Assembly (NCBI GenBank): GCA_938028725.1
Contig: CALIMH010000004.1
Coordinates: 186,001-250,000 of the forward strand
Direction of reading: 5' to 3'
DNA length: 64,000 nt
Source: an uncultured Anaerolineae bacterium
GTDB taxonomy: Bacteria; Chloroflexota; Anaerolineae; J036; Brachytrichaceae
Part shown: in pieces, positions 52,305-61,324 of the stretch
Layout of the letters: each line of letters opens with the position of its first letter
Position numbering within the stretch: the stretch's first letter is position 1
The notes under the pieces: model-generated
Seen by the model: the letters and a program-made list of their open reading frames with translations, nothing else
What the model was told of the DNA's origin: nothing
Databases searched by the model: none
Position numbers and translations under genes: made by a program

Positions 52305-53687
52305 TTAGCTGGTGGCGCTTAGCTGGATCATGAAGCGCACGCTGGCTTCGATGCCCTTCTCGAAGCTGGCCAGCGCGAATCGCTCATTGGGCGCGTGGAT
52401 GTTGTCCTCTGGCAAGCCGAACCCCATCAGCACCACCGGCTTTTGTAGGGTGTGTGCGAACTCATGCACGACCGGGATCGAACCACCCTCTAACTCGAAC
52501 AATGGCTCTGCGCCGAAGGTAGCTGTGGCCGCTTGTACGGCAGCGCGCATGGCGTGGTTGTCCAGTGGCAGCAAGGTGGGCGGTGAACCTGGGCCTATGC
52601 GCATCTCGAGCGTGACGCCAGGCGGACAGCGCTGCTCAAAAAAGCGGCGGATGGCTGCGCCGACGTGGGCCGGCTCTTGGTATGGCACAAGCCGACACGT
52701 GACTTTGGCGTGTGCCTCGGCGGGAATGATGGTCTTGATGCCAGGGCCTGTGTAGCCGCCCCACATGCCGTTGACCTCAAAAGTGGGCCGGATGCCTCTG
52801 CGCTCCACAGGGGTGAACTCTGGCTCGCCGAAAGCCTGCAGCGCGCCGGTCTCTTTCTTGATCTCTGCTTCGCCCCAGGCGCAGCGGGCCAGTTGTGCAC
52901 GCTCCGCAGCGTCCAAGGCGCGCACGCCGTCGTAGAAGCCGGGTATCAAGACGCGCCCCTCTCGATCTTTTGCTTCGGCCAACAGTTGTGCCAGCGCCAT
53001 GATCGGGTTTTGCACATTGCCGCCGTAGTGGCCGGAGTGCACATCGTGCTCAAGCGCGCGGACGGTGATGTCAAGGTCGAGCAAGCCGCGCAACCCGTAG
53101 ATGATGGTGGGCTGTTGCAAGCTGCGCATAGCGCTATCGCTGATGAGCACGCAGTCGCACTTCAGCAGCTCGGGGTGTTCGCGCACGAATCGGCTCAGGT
53201 GTGTGCTGCCGATCTCCTCCTCGCCTTCGAGCAACACTTTCACGTTGATGGGCAGTGCGCCGGTGGTGCAGAGCAGGCACTCCAGCGCCTTGATGTGCGC
53301 AAAGTGCTGGCCTTTGTTGTCGTCTGCACCGCGCGCGACGATGTAGCCCCCTCGCAGGCTTGGCTCAAATGGCGGCGTGTGCCATAGCTCCAGCGGTTCA
53401 GCCGGCTGAACGTCGTAGTGGCCATAAATCAGCACAGTGGGCGCGTGGGTGTGGGAGCTTTTCCACTCGGCGTACACCAAAGGAGCGCCCTCGGTCGTCA
53501 GCAGCTCAGCAGACAGGCCGCGCTGGCGCAGGTGCTCCACAACCCACAGAGCCGCCATCTTTACGTCGCGCTCGTGCTCGGGCTGCGCGCTCACCGAGGG
53601 GATGGTGAGATATTCGCACAGCTCCTGCACAAATGCGTCGCGGTGTTCGCGCGCGTAGGCGAGGGCCTCTTCTAGCAAGTCGCTCAT
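52305..53687 (-). CDS. M20-family dipeptidase
   Basis: 460 aa zinc peptidase. Metal ligands in IYGHYDVQPAEP (His90, Asp92) and GADDNKGQ, catalytic EGEEEIGS, lid (dimerisation) domain in the middle, and a final His region NERFALASFEKG. Highest similarity in pattern is to carnosinase-like/PepV-type dipeptidases that act on unblocked dipeptides in the cytosol. TACAAT (53699-53704) lies 11 nt before the ATG; AAGGA abuts the start too closely to act as a ribosome site. Confidence 0.92.
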   Translation of the reverse strand: MSDLLEEALAYAREHRDAFVQELCEYLTIPSVSAQPEHERDVKMAALWVVEHLRQRGLSAELLTTEGAPLVYAEWKSSHTHAPTVLIYGHYDVQPAEPLELWHTPPFEPSLRGGYIVARGADDNKGQHFAHIKALECLLCTTGALPINVKVLLEGEEEIGSTHLSRFVREHPELLKCDCVLISDSAMRSLQQPTIIYGLRGLLDLDITVRALEHDVHSGHYGGNVQNPIMALAQLLAEAKDREGRVLIPGFYDGVRALDAAERAQLARCAWGEAEIKKETGALQAFGEPEFTPVERRGIRPTFEVNGMWGGYTGPGIKTIIPAEAHAKVTCRLVPYQEPAHVGAAIRRFFEQRCPPGVTLEMRIGPGSPPTLLPLDNHAMRAAVQAATATFGAEPLFELEGGSIPVVHEFAHTLQKPVVLMGFGLPEDNIHAPNERFALASFEKGIEASVRFMIQLSATS

Positions 53688-53698
53688 TCCTTGCGGCG

Positions 53699-53704
53699 AT
53701 TGTA
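53699..53704 (-). promoter_or_regulatory. -10 box TACAAT for the M20 dipeptidase
   Basis: TACAAT on the minus strand, 11 nt before ATG 53687. Confidence 0.45.
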
Positions 53705-53822
53705 TCCTGGGGGCATCGTGGCCTGCTCCGCTCGACGGTGGAGGGGTGGGCTGAGGGCATGCGGTGAGCCGTGCGAGTATGTCTGAAGGCTCACTCGCGT
53801 TGTTTCACACTGGTGGGAGACG

Positions 53823-54719
53823 ATGAACGGCAGTGGTGCCTCCTATCTTCGCGCGGCGCCAGCTATGTTAGGCTCGGCGTTCGCCACCGGCAGCGCGGTA
53901 GTGCTCACGCGGCTGGGCATTGCCGACATGTCGCCGTGGATGTTTGTTGCGCTGCGCATGGTGCTGGCATCGGCGATGGTGCTCGGCGTGGCAGTGGCGC
54001 TGGGACGACGTCCCCTGTTGGCATCGCGTCCTCGCTGGCCTCAGATGGGATTGCTCGGCGTGGTGAACGCTGCGCTGCCGATCGTTGCTTCGACGCTGGC
54101 GCTGAGGTATGTGTCGAGCACAATCCTGTCGTTGCTGTTTGCGCTGATGCCATTGTTTACCTCGCTCCTCGCGCATATGGCGTTGGCCGACGAGCGGATG
54201 AGCCTCACAAAAGCAGCCGGCTTGGTGGTTGGCCTGTTCGGTGTGGCGCTGCTCCTGCTGACGGGCAGCACTGGCGTGGCGACACAAGCGTTTGATTGGC
54301 ACGGCTATGCGCTGGGCTTCGCTGGCGTGTTCGGCGCAGCAATCTCAAGTGTGTACATCCGGCGGTGTTTCGCCAGCGAGGACTTGTGGGTGCTGACGGC
54401 AGTTCAGCAGGTAGCTGCTGCCGCAGTGGTGGTAGCGATCGTGGTGCTGATCGGCCAGTGGTCGCTGGCGCAGGTGTCTGTTACAACAGCTGCGCTGGTG
54501 GCTTATGTGGCTTTGATGAACTCGGTGATCAGCTTCTTCCTGTTCATGTATCTGAACCAGCGCTTCAGCGCGACAGCAGCCGCGTTGCCCTCGTATCTCA
54601 TTCCGCTGGTCACCGCCGTGTTGGGCGCGGCGGTGTTGGGCGAAGTGGTGACGCTGCCGATGGTGGCAAGCGGCGCGCTGATCGTGGGCGGTCTGTGGTT
54701 GGTCAACCGCGCAGCTTAG
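53823..54719 (+). CDS. EamA/DMT-family transporter
   Basis: 298 aa with ten predicted membrane helices in two EamA repeats (first ends near 140 with GLFGVALLLLTG, second near 290 with GALIVGGLWLV). Members export amino acids or other small metabolites. GGGAG lies just upstream of the ATG. The gene is convergent with the ATP-grasp gene, sharing the stop bases TTAG, so it might export the product of that neighbouring pathway (speculative). Confidence 0.87.
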   Translation: MNGSGASYLRAAPAMLGSAFATGSAVVLTRLGIADMSPWMFVALRMVLASAMVLGVAVALGRRPLLASRPRWPQMGLLGVVNAALPIVASTLALRYVSSTILSLLFALMPLFTSLLAHMALADERMSLTKAAGLVVGLFGVALLLLTGSTGVATQAFDWHGYALGFAGVFGAAISSVYIRRCFASEDLWVLTAVQQVAAAAVVVAIVVLIGQWSLAQVSVTTAALVAYVALMNSVISFFLFMYLNQRFSATAAALPSYLIPLVTAVLGAAVLGEVVTLPMVASGALIVGGLWLVNRAA

Positions 54720-55630
54720 ACGTCGCGGCGGAAGGGCAGAATTTGGGGGCGCGGTTGCTGGGCCAAGCGGATGCACACATCGGCCATCTTTTCCACGCAC
54801 CAGCGATGGTATTCGTAGCCGGTGGAGTTGATGTCCATGTCTGGCGCTGGGTTCATGAAGTCTATGGCGTAAGGTTCGCCGTCGCGGATCGCCCACTCGA
54901 CAGTGTTCATGTCGTAGCCCAGCGCACGCATCAAGCGTAGTGAATCGGCCACGATGCGGTCGTACAGATCGTTCGGTAGATCGTGCTTGCTGTAGCGGCG
55001 CTGGGTGGGGTCGTATTTCGCTACATACACTTCTTCTTGGCCGATGCACATGCAGCGCACGTAGTTATCCCAGCGGATATACTCCTGCATCACCATGGTG
55101 AGCAGGCCGCTTTCGTTGTAGCGCGCGAATAGCTCTTCCAGGGAATGGACGATGTTGATGTTTTTCCAGCCTCCGCCGTGGGCGTCTTTGAGCACGACGG
55201 GGAAGCCACCGAGGTATTCCACGTGCTGTTCCCACGGCACCGGATACACCAAGTTGCGCAAGCTCTCAGTGGGGACAATGCCGGGCACATAGTCCTTATT
55301 GGGCAGCACCACAGTCTTCGGGCTTTTGATGCCCAGTTGGGTGGCTAGGGAGGCCTCGAAGAACTTGTCATCCGCGCTCCACATGAAGGGGTTGTTGATC
55401 ACGTATGTGCCCTGCAGCATGGCGTTTTTCAGGTAGCTGCGGTAGTAAGGCACTTCGTGAGAGATGCGGTCAACTAACACGGCATAAGGACAAGGCTCAT
55501 TCATGCGCGTGCCGCCTAGCCGCGCAAACTCAGCCGTCACGCCGCAATTACGCTCGTTGACCTCTTCGATGAATGCCGGTGGCCAAGACCACTCGCGCCC
55601 AACCAGGATGCCAATTTTGAGTTCGCTCAT
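54716..55630 (-). CDS. ATP-grasp ligase (RimK/D-Ala-D-Ala ligase-like)
   Basis: 304 aa. ATP-grasp fold: N-terminal pre-ATP domain (KIGILVGREWSWPPAF), nucleotide-binding Lys148 in FPVVLKDAHGGGW, MVMQEYI, and Mg2+ ligands in YAIDFMNPAPDMD. Such enzymes activate a carboxylate as acyl phosphate and join it to an amine. The N-terminal GREWSWPPAFIEEVN is unlike standard RimK or Ddl. It is last of a three-gene run after an intracellular subtilase and an esterase, spaced 41 bp and 12 bp. GAAAGGG lies about 10 nt before the ATG. Substrates unknown. Confidence 0.82.
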   Translation of the reverse strand: MSELKIGILVGREWSWPPAFIEEVNERNCGVTAEFARLGGTRMNEPCPYAVLVDRISHEVPYYRSYLKNAMLQGTYVINNPFMWSADDKFFEASLATQLGIKSPKTVVLPNKDYVPGIVPTESLRNLVYPVPWEQHVEYLGGFPVVLKDAHGGGWKNINIVHSLEELFARYNESGLLTMVMQEYIRWDNYVRCMCIGQEEVYVAKYDPTQRRYSKHDLPNDLYDRIVADSLRLMRALGYDMNTVEWAIRDGEPYAIDFMNPAPDMDINSTGYEYHRWCVEKMADVCIRLAQQPRPQILPFRRDV

Positions 55631-55671
55631 AAGCTCTTATTTCCCTTTCGATCGCTGCAGGCAGGGGCGGT

Positions 55672-56397
55672 TCAATCGTGCCCGCCCACGTAAAGCTGCA
55701 TCATGCGTTGCCAATATGGCCAGTCGTGTGCCCAGCCATCCCAGATGCGCAGGGCATTGCCAATGCCCTTGCGCCATAGAATAGCCGACAAGTGCTCCGA
55801 CTCGCCGCGCAGCGGGTCATCGCGCCCGACGGCCAGGATGATGTCTATGCGCCTGAGCGCTTCTAGCCGTCCCCACTCGTGCTCGTGCTGGATAAAGTCC
55901 ATCGGGTTGTTGAAGTACACGTTGTCGTCGCTGTAGCCGTTGGTGAAGCGCTTAATGTCGTAGATGCCGCTCATGCCGATCGCGCGCCCGACCAAGTGGG
56001 GGTATTTGAAGGCGAAACAGATAGCGTGATAAGCGCCGAAGCTGGCGCCTGCGGTGATGAGGAACGGGTTTGGGTTGATAGTGGTGCTGAGCGGCAACAC
56101 CTCGTCGGTGATGTAGCGCAGGTATTGTGTTTGCCGCCAGCCACGATGGCCCGGATGGGCGCTGTGGTTGTACCAGCTCTCGTCGTCCACGCTGTCAACG
56201 CAGAATGCCTGCAACCAGCCCTGCGTGAGGTGGTGTCCGAGGCAGTGGTGGCCAAACATGCCCCGATCTTCCCACTCGTAGAAGCGACCGCGCGACGTGG
56301 GAAAGACCAGCAGCCGGGCGCCGCTGTGACCGAGGACCAGCAGCTCCATCTCGCGCCCAAGCGAGGGGCTCCACCAACGATGATATTGGCGTTGCAT
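55672..56397 (-). CDS. Esterase-family (EsteraseD-like) alpha/beta hydrolase
   Basis: 241 aa, cytosolic. Nucleophile Ser119 in TAGASFGAYHA, acid Asp193/194 in VGRDDPLRGES and base His224 in GWAHDWPYW complete the triad; SGIYDIKRFTNGY after the nucleophile is typical of the S-formylglutathione-hydrolase/esterase family. The ATG lies 12 bp after the subtilase stop without a ribosome site. Consistent pairing with an ATP-grasp gene would imply that one makes and the other breaks an ester or amide bond (inference). Confidence 0.82.
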   Translation of the reverse strand: MQRQYHRWWSPSLGREMELLVLGHSGARLLVFPTSRGRFYEWEDRGMFGHHCLGHHLTQGWLQAFCVDSVDDESWYNHSAHPGHRGWRQTQYLRYITDEVLPLSTTINPNPFLITAGASFGAYHAICFAFKYPHLVGRAIGMSGIYDIKRFTNGYSDDNVYFNNPMDFIQHEHEWGRLEALRRIDIILAVGRDDPLRGESEHLSAILWRKGIGNALRIWDGWAHDWPYWQRMMQLYVGGHD

Positions 56398-56409
56398 GAG
56401 GTATCTGCG

Positions 56410-57582
56410 CTAAGTGAGCGGGTAATCTGATTCTACAAAGCGAGCCAATGCCGCAGCTATGGCCTGCCTGGCTTGAACCACGCCGGCGCCTTGTCGCTCC
56501 AGCGGCACATCATCCAACGGTTGTGCAGTCTGCATCATAATCTCCTTCACCTCGGTTGGCGAAAGCGTAGGATTTGCCTCCAGCATCTGGGCCGCTAGGG
56601 ACGAGACGATCGCGGCTGCGAACGAGGTGCCATCCACGTGTTGGTAGTGGGGGTGCACCAATTTCTCCTGGTTGATGCGCTGGCGAATGGCCCGCCTGGC
56701 CATGTTTAGGTCACCTGCTGTGACTTCGCTGCCGAGCCAACGCTTGGCCATGGGGGTGTGCAGCAACCGACGCAGCGTGAGATCGTCCGCGCGCTCCAAC
56801 TTCCAGAGTAAGTCGGCCTCGCGATGGGTGCGCGTGTTGGGCAGCATGGGGGCGGCCAGCCATGCTGCCGGTGCAAGCAGCTCCGGCTTCATCACGCCAT
56901 ACGCGCCTCGCCCGAAGCTGGAGTGGTACATCTGCCAGCGTTGGGGAGTGAGCGTGTTGCGGTCGTCCACGCCGCCCACGGTGATCGCCGAGGCCGCGCT
57001 AGCGGGAGGGATGATGCGGCGTGTGCCGCTGTTGCCGGCAGCGCACACCACCACAATGCCTTGCTTGACCACCTCCTCCACCAGTGTGTCGAGGGGGGTT
57101 GGGCGGCCTGTGCTGGGGATATCGCCACCCACGGCGATGTTGACCACACGCACGCGGAAGCGGCTTGCGTTCTCCAGCACCCAACGTAGCCCCCGCGCGA
57201 TGTCCCGCTCTGTGATGTGGGTGCTGCCCACTTGCCCCACTCGCACCAACACCACCTGCGCGTCAGGCGCTAGGCTGGTGTAGCGATACATGCTGGCGTA
57301 GCCATTGCCCGCACACACGCAACTGGTCATCGTGCCATGCCACTGGGTGACGTGCCGTGTCAAACCCGGCAACGCTGACTCGCGCGGCCGCAGCAGGCGG
57401 GCGTCCACGTGCCACAGGATGCGATTGCGTGGCCGGGTCAAGTCCGCATGGGGGTAGAAGCCGGAGTCAATCAGCGCAATGGTTACCCCTTTGCCTGTGA
57501 AGCGCGTGTCGGCCTGCATGCGCAAAGGCGTTGGCAGTGGTAGCTCGACATCCTCTAGGTCGTTGACAAAGGGCAGCATCAT
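56410..57582 (-). CDS. Intracellular S8 (subtilisin-like) serine protease
   Basis: 390 aa from ATG 57582. Catalytic Asp39 (ALIDSGF), His82 (WHGT), oxyanion Asn184 (AAGNSG) and Ser320 (DGTSFAAA). No signal peptide and no propeptide before the catalytic domain, so it should act in the cytosol. Between KPELLAPA and the serine there is an insertion of about 75 residues, charged and helical (DLLWKLERADDLTLRRLL). The TACTTT (57593-57598) lies 10 nt upstream of the start. The esterase gene starts 12 bp after its stop. Target is unknown; a processing role on a peptide made or modified by the downstream genes is a hypothesis. Confidence 0.88.
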   Translation of the reverse strand: MMLPFVNDLEDVELPLPTPLRMQADTRFTGKGVTIALIDSGFYPHADLTRPRNRILWHVDARLLRPRESALPGLTRHVTQWHGTMTSCVCAGNGYASMYRYTSLAPDAQVVLVRVGQVGSTHITERDIARGLRWVLENASRFRVRVVNIAVGGDIPSTGRPTPLDTLVEEVVKQGIVVVCAAGNSGTRRIIPPASAASAITVGGVDDRNTLTPQRWQMYHSSFGRGAYGVMKPELLAPAAWLAAPMLPNTRTHREADLLWKLERADDLTLRRLLHTPMAKRWLGSEVTAGDLNMARRAIRQRINQEKLVHPHYQHVDGTSFAAAIVSSLAAQMLEANPTLSPTEVKEIMMQTAQPLDDVPLERQGAGVVQARQAIAAALARFVESDYPLT

Positions 57583-57592
57583 GTGAGAGGAC

Positions 57593-57598
57593 AAAGTA
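57593..57598 (-). promoter_or_regulatory. -10-like TACTTT for the subtilase/esterase/ATP-grasp run
   Basis: TACTTT on the minus strand, 10 nt before ATG 57582, no Shine-Dalgarno sequence. Weaker match than the others. Confidence 0.35.
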
Positions 57599-57673
57599 AG
57601 ATACCACAAGGCGCCCACGCGGGGCCAATCGGGCATGTCTGACAGGCCGCTCGCCACGCGCCTGTGAATGCGG

Positions 57674-57679
57674 TTTAAT
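57674..57679 (+). promoter_or_regulatory. -10-like TTTAAT for leuB
   Basis: TTTAAT, 9 nt before ATG 57689, no Shine-Dalgarno sequence. Confidence 0.4.
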
Positions 57680-57688
57680 CAACCACCT

Positions 57689-58768
57689 ATGGTGTTACGC
57701 ATCGCTGTCTTGCCTGGCGATGGCATTGGCCCGGAAGTGTGCGCTGAGGCAGTGCGCGTGTTGCAAGCCCTTAACCTCGACCTTGACATCCACACTGCTG
57801 ACGTCGGTGGCTGCGCGATTGAACGATTTGGCACGGCGCTGCCGGAACACGCGCTTCGCCTGGCGCAGGATGCAGATGCGGTCTTGTTCGGCGCGGTGGG
57901 CACACCTCGATTCGACCAAGACCCGTCGGCCACGGTGCGGCCGGAGCAGGCCATCCTTGGGCTGCGCAAAGCGTTGGACCTCTTCGCCAATCTCCGCCCA
58001 GTTCGGACGTTCGACGCGCTGCTGGATGCCTCGCCGCTGAAGCCAGAGATCGTGCGCGGCACCGATCTCATCATCCTGCGCGAGCTAACCGCCGGCGCCT
58101 ATTTTGGCAAGCCACAAGGACAAGTTGGCCAACCGCCAGACCGTTCTGCTGTGGACACCACCTCTTACACCGAGGCGGAAATTCGCCGACTGCTGATCAT
58201 GGCTTTCGAGCTGGCGCGCGGGCGCAAACGCAAAGTGACCCAGGCCGACAAAGCCAACGTGATGGCCACCGGCAGACTCTGGCGCGCCGTGGCCCATGAG
58301 CTGCGCGAGGAATATCCCGATGTGACCTACGAGGACATGTATGCCGACGCGTGCGCCATGCACTTGCTGCGCAATCCCCGCAACTTCGACATCATCGCAA
58401 CCGAGAACCTGTTCGGTGACATTCTGAGCGACGAGGCCTCCATGTTGGCCGGCTCGCTGGGGATGCTGCCCAGCGCATCGCTCGGCGATGCGCTCAACCG
58501 TCATGGCTATCGGCGCGGCTTGTACGAGCCGATCCACGGCGCAGCACACGACATCGCCGGCCAGGGCGTTGCTAACCCGCTTGCCATGATCCTCAGCGCA
58601 GCGATGATGCTGCGCTGGTCGTTCGGCCTAGTGGAGCAGGCCGGGCGCATCGAGCGCGCCGTCGCCCGCGCGCTGGACGACGGCTTGCGCTGCCGTGACA
58701 TTGCAAGCCCTGGCACAACGGTGCTCGGCACGCGCGAGATGGCGCAAGCGGTGATAGACCGCTTGTGA
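57689..58768 (+). CDS. leuB: 3-isopropylmalate dehydrogenase
   Basis: 359 aa. Oxidative decarboxylation in leucine synthesis. LPGDGIGPEV start, LRKALDLFANLRPVR substrate region with the conserved arginines, RELTAGAYFGKP, the DKANVMATGRLWR motif, Mg2+ site ENLFGDILSDEAS, and EPIHGAAHDIAGQ. The motif set favours isopropylmalate over isocitrate. No other leu gene adjoins it. lpd begins 16 bp downstream, an unrelated but probably co-transcribed neighbour. Confidence 0.95.
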   Translation: MVLRIAVLPGDGIGPEVCAEAVRVLQALNLDLDIHTADVGGCAIERFGTALPEHALRLAQDADAVLFGAVGTPRFDQDPSATVRPEQAILGLRKALDLFANLRPVRTFDALLDASPLKPEIVRGTDLIILRELTAGAYFGKPQGQVGQPPDRSAVDTTSYTEAEIRRLLIMAFELARGRKRKVTQADKANVMATGRLWRAVAHELREEYPDVTYEDMYADACAMHLLRNPRNFDIIATENLFGDILSDEASMLAGSLGMLPSASLGDALNRHGYRRGLYEPIHGAAHDIAGQGVANPLAMILSAAMMLRWSFGLVEQAGRIERAVARALDDGLRCRDIASPGTTVLGTREMAQAVIDRL

Positions 58769-58770
58769 TG

Positions 58771-58776
58771 GATAAT
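58771..58776 (+). promoter_or_regulatory. -10-like GATAAT upstream of lpd
   Basis: GATAAT in the 16-bp leuB-lpd gap, 8 nt before ATG 58785. It could give lpd its own leaderless transcript. Confidence 0.35.
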
Positions 58777-58784
58777 CGCAGGTC

Positions 58785-60224
58785 ATGGCATCTGTTCCTG
58801 TGGCGAAGTCGCACGGCGAGTATGACCTCGCTGTGCTTGGTGCCGGGCCGGGCGGTTACGTGGCGGCCATTCGTGCCGCTCAGCTTGGTTTGAAAGTGGC
58901 GCTCATCGAGCGCGAGCAACTGGGCGGCATTTGCCTGAACTGGGGGTGTATCCCGACCAAGGCGCTGCTCCATAACGCTGAGCTCGTGCACGCTCTGCGC
59001 TCCGGCGAGCGATACGGCATTTACTTCGACAACTTACGGGTGGACTACGCTCGCGCCTACAAGCGCAGCCGTGAAGTGAGCCAGCGGCTGGTGAAAGGCG
59101 TTGAGTTCTTGATGCGCAAAAACGATGTCAAGGTGATCTTCGGCAGCGGCACGCTGATCGCGCCCGACGCCATCCTCGTCGAGAACCGCGCTGACGAGCA
59201 AGTGGTGAAAGCGCGCAACATCATCGTCGCCACCGGCGCGCACCCCTTGACGTTGCCGTTTTTGCTGCCGGATGGTTCGCGGGTGTTTACCTACCGTCAG
59301 TTGCTCGAGGTGCAACGCGTGCCAAGTTCCATGATCGTGATCGGCTCCGGCGCAATCGGCATGGAATTCGCCTGGCTGTTCAACGCCTACGGCGTGGAGG
59401 TGACGGTGTTGGAAGCCCTGCCGCGCATCATGCCGATGGAGGACGAGGAGGTTAGCGCCGAAATGGTGCGTTCCTTCAACCGCGACGGCATCAAGATGAT
59501 CGCTGGCGCAAAAGTGGTGGACGCTAAAGTGGATGAGAAGGGCGTGGAGGTGATCTTCGAGGATGCTGCCGGTGCGCGCGCCTCATCGCGCGGGGAGTGG
59601 GCACTGGTTGCTGTGAGCGTGGTGCCTAACACGCGCGACATCGGCTTGGAGAAGGCGGGTGTCGCCTTGAACAAGGCCGGTTACATCGAAGTGGATGAGC
59701 AGATGCAAACCAACGTGCCCGGTGTGTACGCGGTTGGGGATGTGACCGGAAAGCTGCGCCTTGCGCACGTCGCTTCTGCACAAGGCATCGTGGCGGCGGA
59801 GGCGATCGCTGCGCGCATGGGCAAGTATCATGGCCATGTGCCAAAGCTTGACTACCAGGCCATGCCTCGCTGCACCTACACCCACCCCCAAGTCGCCAGC
59901 ATGGGCCTCACTGAGGCGCAGGCCCGCGAGCAGGGCTATGAGGTCAAGGTCAGCAAGTTCCCGCTGCGCGCCAATGGTAAGTCGCTTGCGCTAGACAACA
60001 CCGACGGGTTTGTGAAGATCGTCGCCGACGCCAAGTATGGCGAAATCCTTGGTGTGCATTGCGTTGGGCCGGGTGTCACTGAGCTGCTGCCGGAGTTTGT
60101 GCTGGCGAAGTCGGCTGAGCTGACGACGGAGGAGATCGCGCGCGCAGTGCACGCTCACCCCACGCTAAGCGAGGCGCTCATGGAAGCGGCACACGGCGTG
60201 CTCGGCTTGCCCATCCACGTTTGA
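58785..60224 (+). CDS. lpd: Dihydrolipoyl dehydrogenase
   Basis: 479 aa flavoprotein disulphide reductase (E3). FAD-binding GAGPGGYVAAIRAAQLG, redox pair Cys50/Cys55 in GGICLNWGCIPTK, NAD-binding GSGAIGMEFA, AVGDVTG, and the C-terminal His-x4-Glu in HAHPTLSEALMEA. Reoxidises lipoyl groups of 2-oxoacid dehydrogenases or glycine cleavage; the E1/E2 partners are not in the window. Confidence 0.94.
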   Translation: MASVPVAKSHGEYDLAVLGAGPGGYVAAIRAAQLGLKVALIEREQLGGICLNWGCIPTKALLHNAELVHALRSGERYGIYFDNLRVDYARAYKRSREVSQRLVKGVEFLMRKNDVKVIFGSGTLIAPDAILVENRADEQVVKARNIIVATGAHPLTLPFLLPDGSRVFTYRQLLEVQRVPSSMIVIGSGAIGMEFAWLFNAYGVEVTVLEALPRIMPMEDEEVSAEMVRSFNRDGIKMIAGAKVVDAKVDEKGVEVIFEDAAGARASSRGEWALVAVSVVPNTRDIGLEKAGVALNKAGYIEVDEQMQTNVPGVYAVGDVTGKLRLAHVASAQGIVAAEAIAARMGKYHGHVPKLDYQAMPRCTYTHPQVASMGLTEAQAREQGYEVKVSKFPLRANGKSLALDNTDGFVKIVADAKYGEILGVHCVGPGVTELLPEFVLAKSAELTTEEIARAVHAHPTLSEALMEAAHGVLGLPIHV

Positions 60225-60240
60225 CGCGCTGCTGCGCCTT

Positions 60241-60768
60241 CTATCGAGCAGGGGTGTTTTGTCCTAGTTGGCGGTTGGCCAACACCGCACCGAGCGTGCC
60301 GAACAGCCAGCCGAAGAGCAACGCGAAGAGTAGATAGCCGAACAAAAAGGAAATGTCTTGGCCGCGGAAGTACTCGGCGCCAAGCACCAAGTTTTGCTCG
60401 CGGATCGCGGCAAGCTGCTCCGGCGTCATTTGGGCCATGCGGATGGCTGCGCTCTCCTCAGTGACGCTCAACCAGTTGATGAAGTTGTAAACCATGAAGG
60501 GTAGGGCGTAAGCGAGCGCCGCGTACAGGCCGCCGGTCACGCCGCCGGCGCGTCCACTCGGACGGTGGTGCAGGATCGCCGCGCGTGCAGAAGCGATCCC
60601 GCCGGCCAACGCGACGGCGGCGGCCATCACGCAGTGCATCGTCAAAAAGTTGCTGGAAAGCCCCAGCATCACAAGGCCGACTATCAGCCCAACCGCTGCC
60701 ATGAACAGGCCGCGCTTGCGTGCGGCGGATGCTGCGGCAAGTTCCGCTGCTGTGCGTGTCCTTTTCAT
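60241..60768 (-). CDS. Small membrane protein A of the MoxR/VWA cluster
   Basis: 175 aa with about four membrane helices and a short soluble loop MTPEQLAAIREQN before the last pair. Its layout (two helices, loop with a TPEQLA or PAEQLA motif, two helices) mirrors its upstream neighbour, so the pair look like diverged duplicates of a DUF4199-like protein. No function known. AAGGAG about 10 nt before ATG. Last gene in the AAA-VWA run. Confidence 0.65.
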   Translation of the reverse strand: MKRTRTAAELAAASAARKRGLFMAAVGLIVGLVMLGLSSNFLTMHCVMAAAVALAGGIASARAAILHHRPSGRAGGVTGGLYAALAYALPFMVYNFINWLSVTEESAAIRMAQMTPEQLAAIREQNLVLGAEYFRGQDISFLFGYLLFALLFGWLFGTLGAVLANRQLGQNTPAR

Positions 60769-60797
60769 GTTGCGCTGTCTCCTTAAATGTCACTTGC

Positions 60798-61313
60798 TTA
60801 CGGACGCCGGGCCGAGTGGCGAGTGCGAGCAAACGATAGGCCGCCCAGCGCCCCTAGTGCGAGGCCCATCGTCGGCAGGCTCAACCCGCAGCAAGCGATG
60901 GTGAGGCCCAGCGAGATTTGCGTCAGCAACCGTAGGTCCAGCCCCATGTGACGTGCCTCAGCAAGCTGCTCTGCTGGCAGTTGGGCTGCCACCTCCGACT
61001 CCAGCGCGCTCACCACCGCGGGGTCGAGCGCGAACGCGAGCATCACGGCGGTGATGGTGAGCGAAACGAACAAGCCGGCGATCAGCCCGCCGATCGCGCC
61101 GACGTTCCGAGCGATGTTGGTTTGGTAAGCGCGGCTTTGGCGCGCGGCGTAGTAGCCAGCAGCCGGCATGCCGAGCAGGATGATGACCAGCCCCAGCACG
61201 CGCATCTCCACTGTTTGTGCGCTCTGCTGAGCGAGCGCAGCCAGGGCCAGCGTCAGGCCTGCGATCAGGCCGACTTGCAGCGCAGGTCGCAGATCGGTAG
61301 CGTGGCTTGGCAT
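60798..61313 (-). CDS. Small membrane protein B of the MoxR/VWA cluster
   Basis: 171 aa, four to five membrane helices; loop LPAEQLAEARHMGLDLR sits before the last helices as in protein A. ATG 61313 is chosen since upstream residues are in the tail of the VWA gene. It is 11 bp from that gene and 29 bp before protein A. Function unknown; possibly a membrane target or anchor of the AAA-VWA pair. Confidence 0.65.
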   Translation of the reverse strand: MPSHATDLRPALQVGLIAGLTLALAALAQQSAQTVEMRVLGLVIILLGMPAAGYYAARQSRAYQTNIARNVGAIGGLIAGLFVSLTITAVMLAFALDPAVVSALESEVAAQLPAEQLAEARHMGLDLRLLTQISLGLTIACCGLSLPTMGLALGALGGLSFARTRHSARRP

Positions 61314-61324
61314 GAGGCAGCGAA

